DNA from: Myxocyprinus asiaticus
Lineage: Eukaryota; Chordata; Actinopteri; Cypriniformes; Catostomidae
Assembly: GCF_019703515.2 (NCBI RefSeq)
Contig: NC_059382.1
Span: forward strand, 11,853,001 to 11,917,000
Length of the DNA: 64,000 nucleotides
Direction: 5' to 3'
In this document: positions 22,571-34,497 of the stretch, piece after piece
Layout of the letters: every line of letters begins with the position of its first letter
Position numbering within the stretch: the stretch's first letter is position 1
Program-made: the position numbers and the translations under genes
The notes under the pieces: generated by a model
Told to the model about the DNA's origin: nothing
Database searches by the model: none
What the model saw: the letters and a program-made list of their open reading frames with translations, nothing else

Positions 22571-22975
22571 ACATGTGAAATGAGAATTATATTGTTTTAA
22601 AGTGTTATACTGTATATGGCAGTTAATCTGGTTAGAAATGCATGAAATGCTTTGAGTGATTTAAGCATGGGTTAAATGCATAAACTGCTGTGAATTATAG
22701 AAGCATGTATTAAGGTGATGTATGCTGAGGCATGTGGGTAGGCTAATGCCCTGTTTGTGTTATCTTTTGACATTAGCCTCTACCGTATTTCATTATACCG
22801 TTTTTCTTTCTGGGTTTCATTGTGCTGAAATTTACTGAATCATTTTTGCTGTCATTTGGGACATTATTCTTTTTGAATCACATTTACAAATTGCCAGAAA
22901 ACTCTTGGATTGTAATCCAATTTTTCAAATAAGCACAAAGGCACACTTTTATATTGTCTTTATTTTTATTTTTTT
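22571..22975. other. Spacer, no gene seen
   Basis: AT-rich sequence partly corresponding to block B near 33770-33800. No supported feature. Confidence 0.4.
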
Positions 22976-23102
22976 TAAATGCAATGGGGCCCCATCGATC
23001 GACTGAGGCGAGTCACTATGCAACCACGAGGACTTAGAGCGCATTGGGAATTGGGCATTCCAAATTGGGAGAAAAAGGGGAAACCCCCCCCCCCAAAAAA
23101 AG
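22976..23102 (+). repeat. 3' end of a tRNA-type SINE, 5'-truncated
   Basis: It carries GAGTCACTATGCAACCACGA and GGGAATTGGGCATTCCAAAT. These are also present, inverted, in the left end of the complete SINE at 60452-60846. It ends in an A/C-rich tail (GGGAAACCC...AAAAAAA). Its tail abuts the truncated OR coding sequence exactly at 23103. Confidence 0.8.
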
Positions 23103-23658
23103 ACTTACATTTCTCCATTCTGGCCTGGAGGGAAAATAACACAAGTATCATAGCAAAATTAAGGCCCCATGCCAACACTAAGATGCCACATAATCTCCTA
23201 GGAGTCATGATTGCATTATATCTGAGCGGGTAACATATTGCTGTATATCGGTCTATGGACATGGCTGCCAGTAGGAAAAGTATTGCACCTCCATACATAT
23301 GTAGCAAAAAGCCTTGAAGAATACATGTAGGGTAATACACATTGTTTGTTTGTGTCACAATGTCCACAAGCACCCTTGGTAGAGCACAAGTGATTCCCAT
23401 TAAATCAGTCAGAGGCAGACTGAACATTATGTAGAACATCGGCTTGTGAAGGCTTCTCTGGGTGATTATCAATGCCATAATTGTTCCATTACAGAATACA
23501 GAGAACATGTAGACCAGAGCTCCAGTGAAGAGGACATAGTGAAGAAGATATATTGCATTAGGATGGACATCGTTTTCCCGTGCATGTATAACAACATTAT
23601 TCTTGAGGCAGGAGGTGTCAAGCACGCATTTTGCAATGAATAATAAATACAAATTCAA
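23103..23658 (-). pseudogene. Olfactory receptor pseudogene, truncated after TM5 start
   Basis: The minus-strand protein is almost identical to the intact OR at 34498-35430 from about 23590 down to 23103. It covers TM1 to TM4 and the start of loop 2 (LHKPMFYIMFSLPLTDL, MSIDRYTAICYPLRY, QARMEKCKSF). The DRY-like motif has I to T (RYTAIC against RYIAIC). Coding homology stops at KCKSF, where a SINE tail begins, and TM5-TM7 are absent. The N-terminus is altered by a small duplication near 23545-23560. It cannot make a working receptor. Confidence 0.92.
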
Positions 23659-24811
23659 ACATTAAAAGAAATGAAAATAAAATCAAAATAGCCTACAAAC
23701 AGGTGAAAGTTCCATATAAGTTTATCAGGAATTTTTACGATAGGACACATGCTTCAGTCGACATGCTACAACAGTTCCTTTTAAAACATTGTCACCCATA
23801 CTGAATGGGGCAGAGGCGATAAAGTTCTGGAAATTAGTGGCTATAAAGATCTGGGATGGCAACACAAAAATTCTAGGTTTTAGTTAAAGTATAATAATAA
23901 TAATAATAATTTAACATTTATATAGCACCTTTCCAGAGTTCAAGAACACTTAACATTCTCAAATTTAGCACAATTTATAGAAGAAGAAGAAGAAAAAATA
24001 CAGAGCCTGTTTTAGTTTATTCGTTTTACATAAGGAGGAATAGCCTATTCCTGATAATAGATGAATACTCTATGGAGCATTTTAACTTTTTTTTCAGAAT
24101 AAAGTCTTAACCAGATAATTACCTTAATCACTAATGTGGATATAAATGTTGTCAACTTAAAGAGACAGATACATGTAGATGAGCTCCGACGTGATGTCAT
24201 CACTTCAGGTCAGGAATTTAACATCACGCTCAGGGTTAGGCTATAAATGAATACATGAGAATCACGTGTGAATCATGTGATGCATTAACATAGACATTTC
24301 AAGAAGTAGAAAGTGTATATGATGTCGTATCTTAGTTAATGTTACACTTGACAAGCTCGAGACATGCACAATTAACAGAGACCGCAAACGGAGTCAAGAC
24401 CGTGGCCATCCGATTTGAAATCACAACGTGCATATTTTCATTCATAAGGTTTACAATTTAGAAATATTGGCTGCACAGATTCATAAAGTTTGGATATGTT
24501 TATTTACAATCTCACTTTATCCTTGTGTTTCTTGGATAATCAAGCATACGAATATATTTTATATTATTTGGATTAATCCGTTATTCTTTTTGAAGTCATT
24601 ATTCGTGCCTTTCCGAGTAAGATATTCAGCTTTGGGCGCATCCCTAAATGTATTTTTAAAGTGGCTGATTCTCGCCGGGTCTTCTGCGGGTCTTCATGCT
24701 CACCAAGTGCATTGTTTGACAGTTCTGATTTCTCTATTGTTTATCAAAACATTGTTCACAAAAACTACAATTTTATGGGATATTTAAACTTTAATTGTAC
24801 ATTATAAAGCT
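23659..24811. other. Spacer with (TAA)n and a repeat-like segment
   Basis: A TAA run at 23890-23910 is followed by TTTATATAGCACCTTTCCAGAG, split here by nothing else of note, a phrase common at 3' ends of fish retroposons. The remainder is AT-rich with no supported gene. Confidence 0.4.
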
Positions 24812-25388
24812 TTAAGGTGAATTTATCAACCTTTGTGACCTCAAAATGGGTACCTTAATGCAAAATGGACACCTATGTTGTTTATTCATGAGTTAACCAT
24901 GAACCATTTATCATCCACATTATCAGCCTATGCAAATTTACCTTAAAGTGGACCCCTGTGAACCAATTATTGAGTTACCAACATTAATAGTGTACTTTAA
25001 TGTAAAGTGAACACCTGTGAACCATTTATTAATGAGCTATTAATGTTAGTAAGCTATAAAAGTGTACCTTAATGTAAAGTGAACACCTGTGAACAATTTA
25101 TTAATGAGTTATGAATGTTAGTAAGCTATAAAAGTGTACCTTAATGTAAAGTGAACACCTGTGAACCATTTATTTATGAGTTAGGAATGTTAGTATGCTA
25201 TGAAAGTGTACCTTAATTTAAAATGAAAACCTGTGAACCATTTATTTATGAGTTACAAATGTTAGTTAGCTATGAAAGTGTACCTTATGTAAAACACCTG
25301 TGAACCATTTATTTATTATTTATGAATGTTAGTAAGCTATGCAAGTGTACCTTAATGTAAAGTGACCACCTGTGAGCCGTTTATTAAG
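24812..25388 (+). repeat. Tandem array (about 71-bp unit), left arm of a foldback-like structure
   Basis: About eight copies carry GTACCTTAATGTAAAGTG, ACACCTGTGAACCATTTATT and GAATGTTAGTAAGCTAT. Copy starts near 24849, 25063, 25136, 25208, 25278 and 25347 give a spacing of about 70-73 bp. The outer edge has AAGGTGAATTTATCAACC and GACCTCAAAA, which reappear inverted at the outer edge of the array at 30720-31165. The two arrays are therefore inverted copies of each other. Confidence 0.9.
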
Positions 25389-27330
25389 GACTTTTCCAAC
25401 ATTAGTAACCCGGAGTATCACATCAAGCTTGGAGGGCACTATGGTTTTGAATGCTAAGCTGTAGTCTACAAACAGCAATCTCACATAAGTGTTCCTTTCT
25501 TCCAGGTGGGAGAGAGCAGTGTGTAGTGTAAGTGCAATGGCATCATCAGTGGAGCGGTTGTTGCGGTAAGCAAACTGAAGTGAGTCCAGTGAGGCAGGCA
25601 GCACAGAGCAGATGTAATCTCTGATTAGTCTCTCAAAGCATTTGCTGATGATGGGGGTCAGAGCAACAGGACAGCAGTCATTTAAGCAAATGATTTTGGA
25701 TTCATTCGGTACAGGCACAATTGTGGACGTTTTAAAGCATGTGGGGACCACAGACAAGGAGAGGGAGAGGTTGAAAATGTCAGTAAAAACACCAGCCAGT
25801 TGGTCCACGCATGCTCTGTTGATGCAGCCTGGAATGCCATCTGGACCCGTGCCTTTATGGATATTCACCCATTGGAAGGATCGGGTTACATCCGCTACAG
25901 AGATGGAGAGTGAACTAACCTTTGTAGCTTCGGCCGCAAGAGCTCTCACCTTGAGGGTGCTGTTATTTCCCTCGAAGCGAACATAAAATGTGTTTAGATC
26001 ATCCGGGAGAGAGGCAGCGGTGTTCACGGCGGAGTTTTTATTCCCTTTGAAGTCCGTGATGATATTAATTCCCTGCCACATGCTTCTAGAGTCGGTGATG
26101 TTGAACTGTCCTCCAATCTGTCCTCCAATAAACTGGCTTGTTTATGCTCCTCCGCATTCCCGGAATTAAAAGCGGAGGTCCGCGCATAAAGTGCCACACG
26201 AACTGGTTAGGGTAGATCCATATTGTTTTGGTTGGCACTACATCATCTATGCACTTCCTGATGAAACACGTTACTGTATCTGCATAGACCTCGATGTTGT
26301 CATCAGAGGTGGACCGGAACATTTCCTAGTCCATGTGATCAAAACAGTCTTGTAGCATAGAATCTGATTGGTCAGAACAGCACTGGATCGTTCTGAGGGC
26401 TGGTGCTTCCTGTTTCAGTTTCTGCCTGTAAGCGGGCAGAAGCAGAACGGAAGAATGGTCCGATTTGCCAAATGGTGGGTGGGGGAGGGATTTGTAGCCA
26501 TCCCAGAAGGGAGAGTAGCAATGGTCCAAAACCCGGTCCCCTCTTGTGTTGCATCTGATGTGTTGGAAGTATTTTGGTGTGACTGACTTGAAGTTGGCTT
26601 TGTTAAAGCAATGAACGCGGCCTCAGTGTGCGCGGTTTCCTGCTTACTTACACTCTCATACAGTTCCTTGAGTGCCCAGTCTGTGATAATGACTGCTGTG
26701 AATTCCCTCGGTTGCCAGAATGGTCGACACAGATTAGGAGAGCAGAAAGACTTGATAGAATGTATGTTCCTCTGATCACACCAGGATTTGTTGATCATAA
26801 AACATACACCACCTCCTCTGCTTTTACCTAAGAGGTCTTTCACTCTGTCCGCTCGGAGTCTGGAACCTCTGCAGACATCCAAGTTTCTGTAAGGCAGATA
26901 ATGCAGCAGTCCCTCATCTTTCTTTGGAAAGAGATCCATGCTCACAGAGCTTGTTGTCCAGAGACTGAACATTTGCCAGTAGAATGCTGGGTAGCGGGGG
27001 TCGATTTGTGCAACGTCTTAATCTGACGAGAACGCCGGCTCTCCTTCCCTTTTTCCGGCTACGCTTACATGGCAGGGCAGCCCAGATAAAAGGCTCTGCT
27101 GTGGTGTTTGAAAACAGTGGGTCGGCATTGAGGTATTTAAAGTCCGGTTTTCGGTGTGCGATTGCAGATCTAATATCCAAAAGTGTTTGTCTATCGTAGG
27201 CAATAAGGCAGATGACATCCAAGACAAAAAAACATAAGAATTGTAGACAAAACAAACAAAAAACTGCAACACCGGGTCGGAGCTCACAGCGCAGCAGCCA
27301 TACTTGGCACCATCTTGCTTCACTCAACAT
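25389..27330 (-). mobile_element. LINE retrotransposon fragment, 3'-truncated
   Basis: On the minus strand, about 27000-26415 encodes an apurinic-type endonuclease domain (start region SILLANVQSLDNKL, later GGGVCFMINKSWCDQRN). At 26081-25390 lies the first half of a non-LTR reverse transcriptase (INIHKGTGPDGIPG type, then SLDSLQFAYRNNRSTDDA and VRLLFVDYSLAFKTIVPSKL). The layout resembles L2/Rex-type fish LINEs. There are several frameshifts. Coding ends abruptly in the palm domain at the tandem array, so the 3' half is missing while the 5' part is present, the reverse of ordinary LINE truncation. Confidence 0.85.
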
Positions 27331-27380
27331 ATAAAAATATACATACACTATCAAAAGAAAAAATAAACACATTAATATGT

Positions 27381-27703
27381 TGTGGTGACGTGACTGAGTG
27401 ACGTCTGCGGAGAACAAGGCCGGGAGAGGAACAGTGGTAAGGATTGACACCTGTGGGAAATTATCTCTAACAAATGTTTTGTGTTGCAGTGAGAGCTGGA
27501 GAGGGATAAAAGGGCAGTCCAGACCACCGGAGGAGAGAGAGAGGGAGAGACACACGCAGCCGTGTTGATCTGTGTGTTCGATTGTTGTGCTGAAAAGCAA
27601 CCGTTTTGTGTTTCACTTAAAATTGGAAAAATAAAGACTTACATTGCAAAGTTTACCCGGCCCTCGCTTCCTCCTTCACAGAGAGAGCTAGTGATCTGTC
27701 ACA
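27381..27703 (+). mobile_element. Probable solo LTR
   Basis: It begins TGTGGTGACG and ends CTGTCACA, with GGATAAAAGG (TATA-like) near 27513 and AATAAAGAC near 27632. Flanks TATGT and AATGT agree at 4 of 5 bases. No internal coding region accompanies it. Confidence 0.7.
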
Positions 27704-29159
27704 AATGTATATATACTAAGGCTTTATTGTTACATTAGCCTAGCCTATATTTATTATAAATAGTAAACCAATATAAGTAAAAATATATTAAATAAATAAA
27801 TAAATAACTTTCAGAACACATTTCAATCAAGTCATAATTTATCTAAAATATAACTGACAAACATCATTTTATTTTATTTATAGGATAGATTAGTAGTAAA
27901 TAAATAAATAAAACACCCCAAGTTGTTTCCATTAATTACCTGCTCTCCTCCCAAAGAGCAAGAAGTTGCACTATCTATACTGTAGAATTAGCATTAGCAT
28001 TGCTCTTTCCAGTGCAGCAGTTCCATTTGCACACGTCTTTGTATTTTCAATCTTTTTCACAATCTGAGCACTCCCATATTAAAACAAACAAGTATTACAT
28101 TTCACCAAGTTTGTTCATGCATAACACAAGTCTTTCCCGTCTTTTTTCATGCTTCACACTGCAGCTCCAAACTCCCGCATTTCTCTACCTGTGTCCCGCC
28201 TCCTAGCCAATCAAAGGTTTGAAAAGTCACGTGACCCTCCAGTAACCAGTCGTGTTTCCTGTACAGTTTTGGCAAGCATGATTGGTAGTAGCCAACATAG
28301 CCAATGAGCTCCCAGCAGTATAATTTAAACAATCTAAACAAATACATAAAATGCATTTTTTTTTTTTTTTTTTTATAAAATGTATATTATTTTGTTATGA
28401 TTTCAGTAATGGATTATGATACTTTATTTAAATTAAATAAACGTGGAGCTGATTGGTTAGATGTCCTTTTTATTTTCAAAGCAGTGATTGGCTGGGATGC
28501 AGGACACCAGATTATTCAGGAGATCGGAGCAGCGATTTTTGAAACTGACAGAGTGAGATGGGGGAAAAAATATGGATTTCTGCAAAAGACAGGCAATGTC
28601 CACGAACTAGATGTACTTTAATACTTTACATAAATTTGATTGTGAAATGTCAGTGCTCACATTGTGACAGTATGAGACACTGAATTTACTGGAGCAGTTT
28701 TGCTGCATGCCAGAAATGTTTGTTATGTGTTGCTAAGCTAGTTTAAGATAGTTTGAGTTTGTATGTTAGTGAATATAATGTTTATGTGGTCATTTTCCCC
28801 CAGTGATAGTGTAAAGCTGTTGATTTTATAAATATTTAAGACCAACTGTACCGTTATTTGCTTTACATATATTCACTATGTTGCCACCCACCAGGCTTTA
28901 TTAGCCTAAAAATATTCATTCTCTCACCTAACCTTGCTTCTATTTTTATTTGTATCTTCTTGGAAAAAATATATTGAACTATATTGTTTTAAGTAAAATT
29001 ATTAATAAATTACACATGAACATTTTATATTAAGTACATTAAAGAGTAAGACAAAATACTTTAATGAAGATGTTTATTTACTGTTCATAAAGTTCAGTAA
29101 ATGGTCATCAGACTATATTACATGATGTTTGTTCATTTATGTACATGATATATGATGAA
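27704..29159. other. AT-rich interior of the foldback-like structure
   Basis: It contains a poly-T run near 28355 and no confident coding sequence. The longest frame (28397-28621, 74 residues) has no recognisable motif. If the arrays define one element, this stretch is the best candidate for its original interior. Confidence 0.35.
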
Positions 29160-30680
29160 CAACCCCAATTCCAAAAAAGATGATTTATAAATTATATTCA
29201 GCCTTTGCTATATTGAAAGCACTACAACTACACATTATATGATGTTTTAGCTTGTGAATTTCATTGTTTTTTTTTTTAAATGTACAGTAATTTCAAATCA
29301 GTTGATTGCAACACGCTCCAAAAAAGTTGAGACAGGCAATTTAAGATTAATAACAATTTAACGAGTTGAAATAACAAGGTGATGTGAAAAAGGAGATGTT
29401 AAACATGTGAGGCAATTGTGTCATGTACTGTATACTGTATAAGGAGCCTCCAAAAACAGCCTAGTCCTTCAAGAGCCAGGATTGTACAAGACTTGTCAAT
29501 TTGCCAAGAGATGCTTCAGCAAATAATCCAGCACTTTGAGAACAATGTTCCCCAAAGACAAATTGGAAGGATTTGGGGCATTTCACTTTCTGCAGTGCAC
29601 AATATAGTTAAAAGATTAAAAGAATCTGGTGAGATCTAGGTGTGTAAAGGGCAAGACGAAAACCACTTCTGAATGCATGTGATCTCTGATCGCTCAGACG
29701 TCACTGTCTTAAAAAAACGGCATTCATCTGTAATGGATATCATGAACATGGGCTTGGGATAACTTTAATAAACCTTTGTTAGTCAACACCACTCACCGCT
29801 GCATCCACAGATGCAAGTTAAGACTTTACTATGCAAAGCAGAAGCCATACATCAACACTGTCCAGAAGTGCTGCCGATTTCTCTGGTTTCGGTCTCATCT
29901 TAGATGGAAAGTAGAACAGTGTAACTGTACTTTTTGGTAAGAAGAGTCCACATTTCAAAAAGTTTTTGAAAAACACAGCCGTCGTGTTATCCGTGCCAAT
30001 GAGGAAAAGGACCATCCAAGCTGTCAGGTCCAAAAGACAGTGTCTGTATGGGCCAGGGGTGTGTCAGTGCCCATGGCATGGTTAACTCGCACATCAGTGA
30101 GAGCACAATGAATGTAGACAGATATGTAAACATTTTGGAGCAACATATACTGTCATCCAGCACCATATTTTCCAGGGATGTCCCTGCATTTTCCAGCAGG
30201 ACAAGTTCAAAACACATACTTCCCAGATTACAAGTGCATGGCTTGAGCAGAGTGAGCAGAGAGCGTGGGTGCTAGACTGGCCTGCCTGCAGTCCTGACCT
30301 GTCTCCAACTGAGAATGTGTGGCACATTATGAAACACACAATACGGCAATGAAGACCCTGTACAATTGTGCAGCTAAAGGCCTACATAATGGATGAATTC
30401 CACTTTTTAAATTTAACAAACTTGTTTCTTCAGTGCCCAAATGCTTAATAAGTGTTATTAGAACAAATGGTGATGTTTCACAGTGGAAAACACTCGACTG
30501 TCCCAACTTTTTTGGAGTGTGTTGCAATCATCTGATTTGAGATTACTGTACATAAAAAAAAAAAAATTAAAATGAAATTCACAGGTTAAAACATCATATA
30601 ATTTGTAGTTGTAGTGCTTTCAGTATAGCAAAGGGTGAATATAATTTACAAATCATATAATTTATTTTCATTTTTCAGAA
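29160..30680 (+). mobile_element. Tc1-like transposon with about 155-bp inverted repeats, decayed
   Basis: The sequence at about 29180-29335 recurs inverted at 30498-30655, both containing TTGAAAGCACTACAACTACA-type sequence and CCAAAAAAGTTGAGACAG / CTGTCCCAACTTTTTTGG. The left end starts CAACCCCAATTCC; the right terminus is lost. Inside, the plus strand encodes a helix-turn-helix segment (RQIGRIWGISLSAVHNIVKR, 29550-29625). Near 30275-30345 it shows the catalytic Glu context of Tc1 transposases (WPAC-PDLSPTENVWHIMK). Many stops separate them. Confidence 0.8.
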
Positions 30681-30719
30681 TTGCTGAAGCATTAGACATT
30701 CATTAATAAATTGCCTGCA

Positions 30720-31165
30720 GAAGTTGGAAACTCTTTAATAAATGTTTAATAATTGTCTACTTTAATATACACTTTATAGGTTGCTAATGTTGGTAGCTCA
30801 TTAAAAATGGTTCACAGTGTCCACTTTACATCTAGGTACACTTTCATGTTGGTAAGTCATTGATAAATGGTTCAAAGGTGTTCACTTTACATTAAGGAAC
30901 ACTTTCATAGCTTATTAATATTAGTAAGTCATTAATAAATGGTTCACAGGTGTTCACTTTACATTAAGGCACACTATTATAGCTTACTAGCATTCGTAAC
31001 TCATTAATAAATTGTTCACAGGTGTCCACTTTACATTAAGGTACACTTTCCTAGCTTACAAATGAATGGTTCATGATAACTCAATAAACTGGTCGTTCAA
31101 CTTGCATACCTTTTTTGAGGTTGCTAAATACGTTTGTAAATCCACCTTACATTAAGACTTGTACT
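30720..31165 (-). repeat. Tandem array, right arm of the foldback-like structure
   Basis: It is the same roughly 71-bp unit as at 24812-25388 but inverted: GGTTCACAGGTGTTCACTTT, ACATTAAGG and CTCATTAATAAATGG recur at least five times between 30780 and 31060. The outer edge (31110-31165) carries TTGAGGTTGC and AAATCCACCTTACATTAAG, the complement of the left arm's outer edge. Confidence 0.88.
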
Positions 31166-32209
31166 AGAAAGTGTAGATATTGTTACTTAATTAATAAATG
31201 ACCCCTAAAATGATGAGAAGTAAATAATATAGATATACTTTTGATAAATAAGAGAAATCAAAGTTACATTTATTGCTGTCGTTATTCCAACTTTGTTAAG
31301 TAGGTTAACCACTCTGAGTAGCAGCATTCTTTTGTCTCCAACTTGACAAGCAAAGTGAAATGAGTCAAGATATTAGAGTAATGAATATATTAACAACACC
31401 TTTTATTCTCCATATAACATTCTATTTTTGCTGTATCATGACATAAATAATGAATTATGACATTTCATTATTTAAATAAGTATGAATAGGTAACTTTATG
31501 AAGCATCTATAACATGTGAGTAAAAATTGGCTCACTAATTGGCAGGTATTGCATGAAATTCATCCTTTTTATTCATGTTGTTATAACTGCACATAAATTA
31601 TTTATAATGCATTTGTAGATGAGTTATTAGTAATTAATAAACCCCTTTACAAACCCTTTAAAAGGGAACCTTTTTTCTGGTTTCAAAAAATTAATATAAA
31701 TATTAAAGCAAAATTGACAGGTAGAAGTGAAGTGCGTTCAAAAATCCATGTTCTATCCTAGCACGCCAATACAATCACTGTTAATACTAGTCATGATTTG
31801 TGTGTCAACAGATCAATATGATTAATAGTACTTACATTCTTTATAATTTTATGGAGCCTACATCCAAGTCCTGACGAAAACCACATTTTCCAAGTGCACA
31901 GTATAAAAGGTGCATGTCACTGTCAAAGAAATATGCCTGACATGCAGCAAGGATGCAGGTAATTCACAATTGTACATAAATTAATAGTTCTATTCTTCTA
32001 ATTCATTGCATACAGCCAATTTACACTACCAACTTCTTATGAATGTATTGTATTTGCTTATATCACTGGTTCTTGAAAGGGAATGGATTATATAATAGGA
32101 AGCAGATGGTGCAATAACCGGGGAAGAACCTCAGAATTAAATTTCACTTGACCCAGGCACAGCTATTAGCACTTTGTGCACACAATTTCACCAAACCCAC
32201 TTGCACTTA
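31166..32209. other. AT-rich spacer, no gene seen
   Basis: No coding frame or paired repeat was identified. A TATAAAAGG motif at about 31902 could be a core promoter-like match, but no gene follows it. Confidence 0.4.
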
Positions 32210-32761
32210 GGTGGTTTTCACACTGGGTACATTTGCTGCAGCCCGAATCCGAGCGCGATTGTTCCCAGTGCCCCCCACAGCATTGATCTTGTTTTAGACT
32301 CATGTATGATTCTGTCGAACCCCGGTGCTTTTACGTCATCAACTTGCGTCATCACAACCTCAAACATTTTTGAGGACACAGCTGGTTGCATGCTCACTCA
32401 CTCACATATATAAAAGGCACCTCACCTTTTCTGTGTCCCACAACGTTTCCCTGCCACTCATGATGCACGTGTGTGTGTTTGTTTATGTGCAACTGATGAT
32501 GTCATCGTGCTTAAATCGGCAAAAATGCATGCGCAAGTCATTTTACTTCCTGAACAAGTGCGGACCAGAGTACAGGTTGCTTTCTTATTCATGCGAACCG
32601 CGCCACAGTCCCAGTGCAACCGAACTCAGACCACCTCCTACAGGTAGTCTCGGGTTCGGTACCGCAGTGCGCTTCCCAGTCTGCATGATAGCTTTCACAT
32701 TACCAACTTTTTATGCGAACCATGCTCTGTTTCAGACTAAACTGCCAGTGTGAAAGACCCC
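32210..32761. mobile_element. PIF/Harbinger-like MITE
   Basis: The ends are GGTGGTTTTCACACTGG (32210-32226) and the complement of GGGGTCTTTCACACTGG (32745-32761), 15 of 17 matching. TTA flanks both sides (32207-32209 and 32762-32764), the 3-bp target duplication typical of PIF/Harbinger. The 552-bp body is GC-richer than its surroundings, includes CATGCGCAAGT-type sequence, and has no transposase frame. Confidence 0.75.
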
Positions 32762-32764
32762 TTA

Positions 32765-33970
32765 GACTTAGCGCATATTTGCATGAAAATATCAGAACTT
32801 CAAGGCTATGCCCATTGACTTTGCGCATATGGCTTATCGCATAGCGCTGCATAGTGTGACTAACATGCAGCATATTACAGTCATTTTTTACTTGCTTGAA
32901 CAAGAAAATCCATTAGTTTAGGAAAGCATCCTAAACCCTTATCCCATTTTATAAGAGTGCAAGTAAGATTTTTTTGGAAGAGGAAGAGGAGATGAGACAT
33001 GAATGTCAAGTAAGAACATTTGTCTCTGATCAGATCTGTGCTATATATCGTGGTTATATATCGCTCCTCTTAGTATCATACACGCATTACTGCATGCTCA
33101 GCGTCAGAACGACAAGGATTGTGGGAGTCCTTTCTTAAAGCTGTAGTGCAACATTACAGTTGCCAATATATGACAGAAATCTATATAAATGGGAAAATCT
33201 TTTTCAGTCAATAGAAGTGGCTTGTGAGAATATCACTTTGGAGTCTTGTCCCACTGCTACAGTACAGTAACATTGCCTCAATGTATATTTTTGCTCTAGC
33301 TGTCAACAAAATGGATCAACTATATAGTGAAGGTAAATTTTAAAAAGATAAAAAATAAAAATATAAAAGGTAGCAAAAAAACACTATGAACTGTGTTTTC
33401 AGGACAAGGATATTTTTAATTTTCATAAATTGTCACATTTTAATTGGGGCAAGTTGCAACTTTTTAATTTTCTAGTTATTACTTAATATTTGGTGGCCAA
33501 AACCATGGTTTGTATGTTTCCTTTTATATTTTTGCAGTTTAGCGTTTCATATTTAATTCACTGTTTACTTTTTGCTGAAAAGCCTATAATAAGCTGTTTA
33601 ATGGCAGGTTCCATTGTGACAACATGCCCCACATATTGTGGCAACATGCCTTGCAATTGGTTTGTGTTCAATGAACTGAATTTAATTGTTTGCTTTTTTG
33701 TTTTTGTTTGTTTGTTTGTTTGTTTGTTTGTTTGTTTTGTTGCCAATACTTTAAGGTATGCTACTGTATGTGGCTATACAGAGATATATATATTTTTAAA
33801 TAAATATATCCATAGAAATATTTACAGGTGTTTTTCAACTAGAGCTGAAATCAGAACCATTCTAGATTTCTTTCATTGATAATATACAAAACCCCAAATC
33901 CAGTGTTTTTGCAGCAACTGTTGTGCAAGTGCAACATATTTATCCAATGAACAGCTTGCTATTTCTTTAA

Positions 33971-34008
<38 letters not shown>

Positions 34009-34497
34009 TTGATGCGGCTATTCTTATGAGGACTCTATCTGATAGATTCTATCTGCAAACCCTACCCCTAAACCTAACCATCACAAAAAATGTTCTGCAT
34101 TTTTAAATTTTCAAATAAAACGTCGTTTAATATGTTTTTTTAAATGATTTGAATTATGGGGACACTAGAAATGTCCTCATAAACCACCCAAACCCGTCCA
34201 CACACACAGACACACACAAAAGCCTAAAGTAACAAGTATACATGTTTACAAATAATACATCATTTATTTTTACTGTATTTATATTTACTGTACTATGTTT
34301 TTAATACCCTCATAACAATGTTACAAATAAATATACACCAAATGCTAATATAAAAAAAAAATTATATTATCTGAAGATACTAAAAATCACTTATTTTGAA
34401 AGAAATCTTCTCATTTATACATGCAATATAAATATTACTTCTTTTTTTCAATTAGTACATGTTTTGTCTTTGCCAACAGATATATTCTTACCTGGAC
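32765..34497. other. Segmental duplication block B (OR 3' flank)
   Basis: Bases 32954-33760 align in order with block A (about 21045-22104). The stretch also holds a (TTTG)n run at 33706-33735 and a (CA)n run at 33976-34005. The CA run is followed by a short fish-repeat phrase with CCTACCCCTAAACCTAACC. It lies downstream of the minus-strand OR at 34498 and may include its 3' UTR. Confidence 0.7.

Noticed and set aside
28397..28621. 74-codon open frame inside the foldback-like structure as its transposase
   Set aside because: Too short, no motif, no neighbouring exons; kept only as unexplained interior sequence.
34060..34100. CCCTACCCCTAAACCTAACC stretch as an interstitial telomere repeat
   Set aside because: The TTAGGG unit is not repeated regularly; the phrase also occurs near 54690 and belongs to a common dispersed fish repeat.
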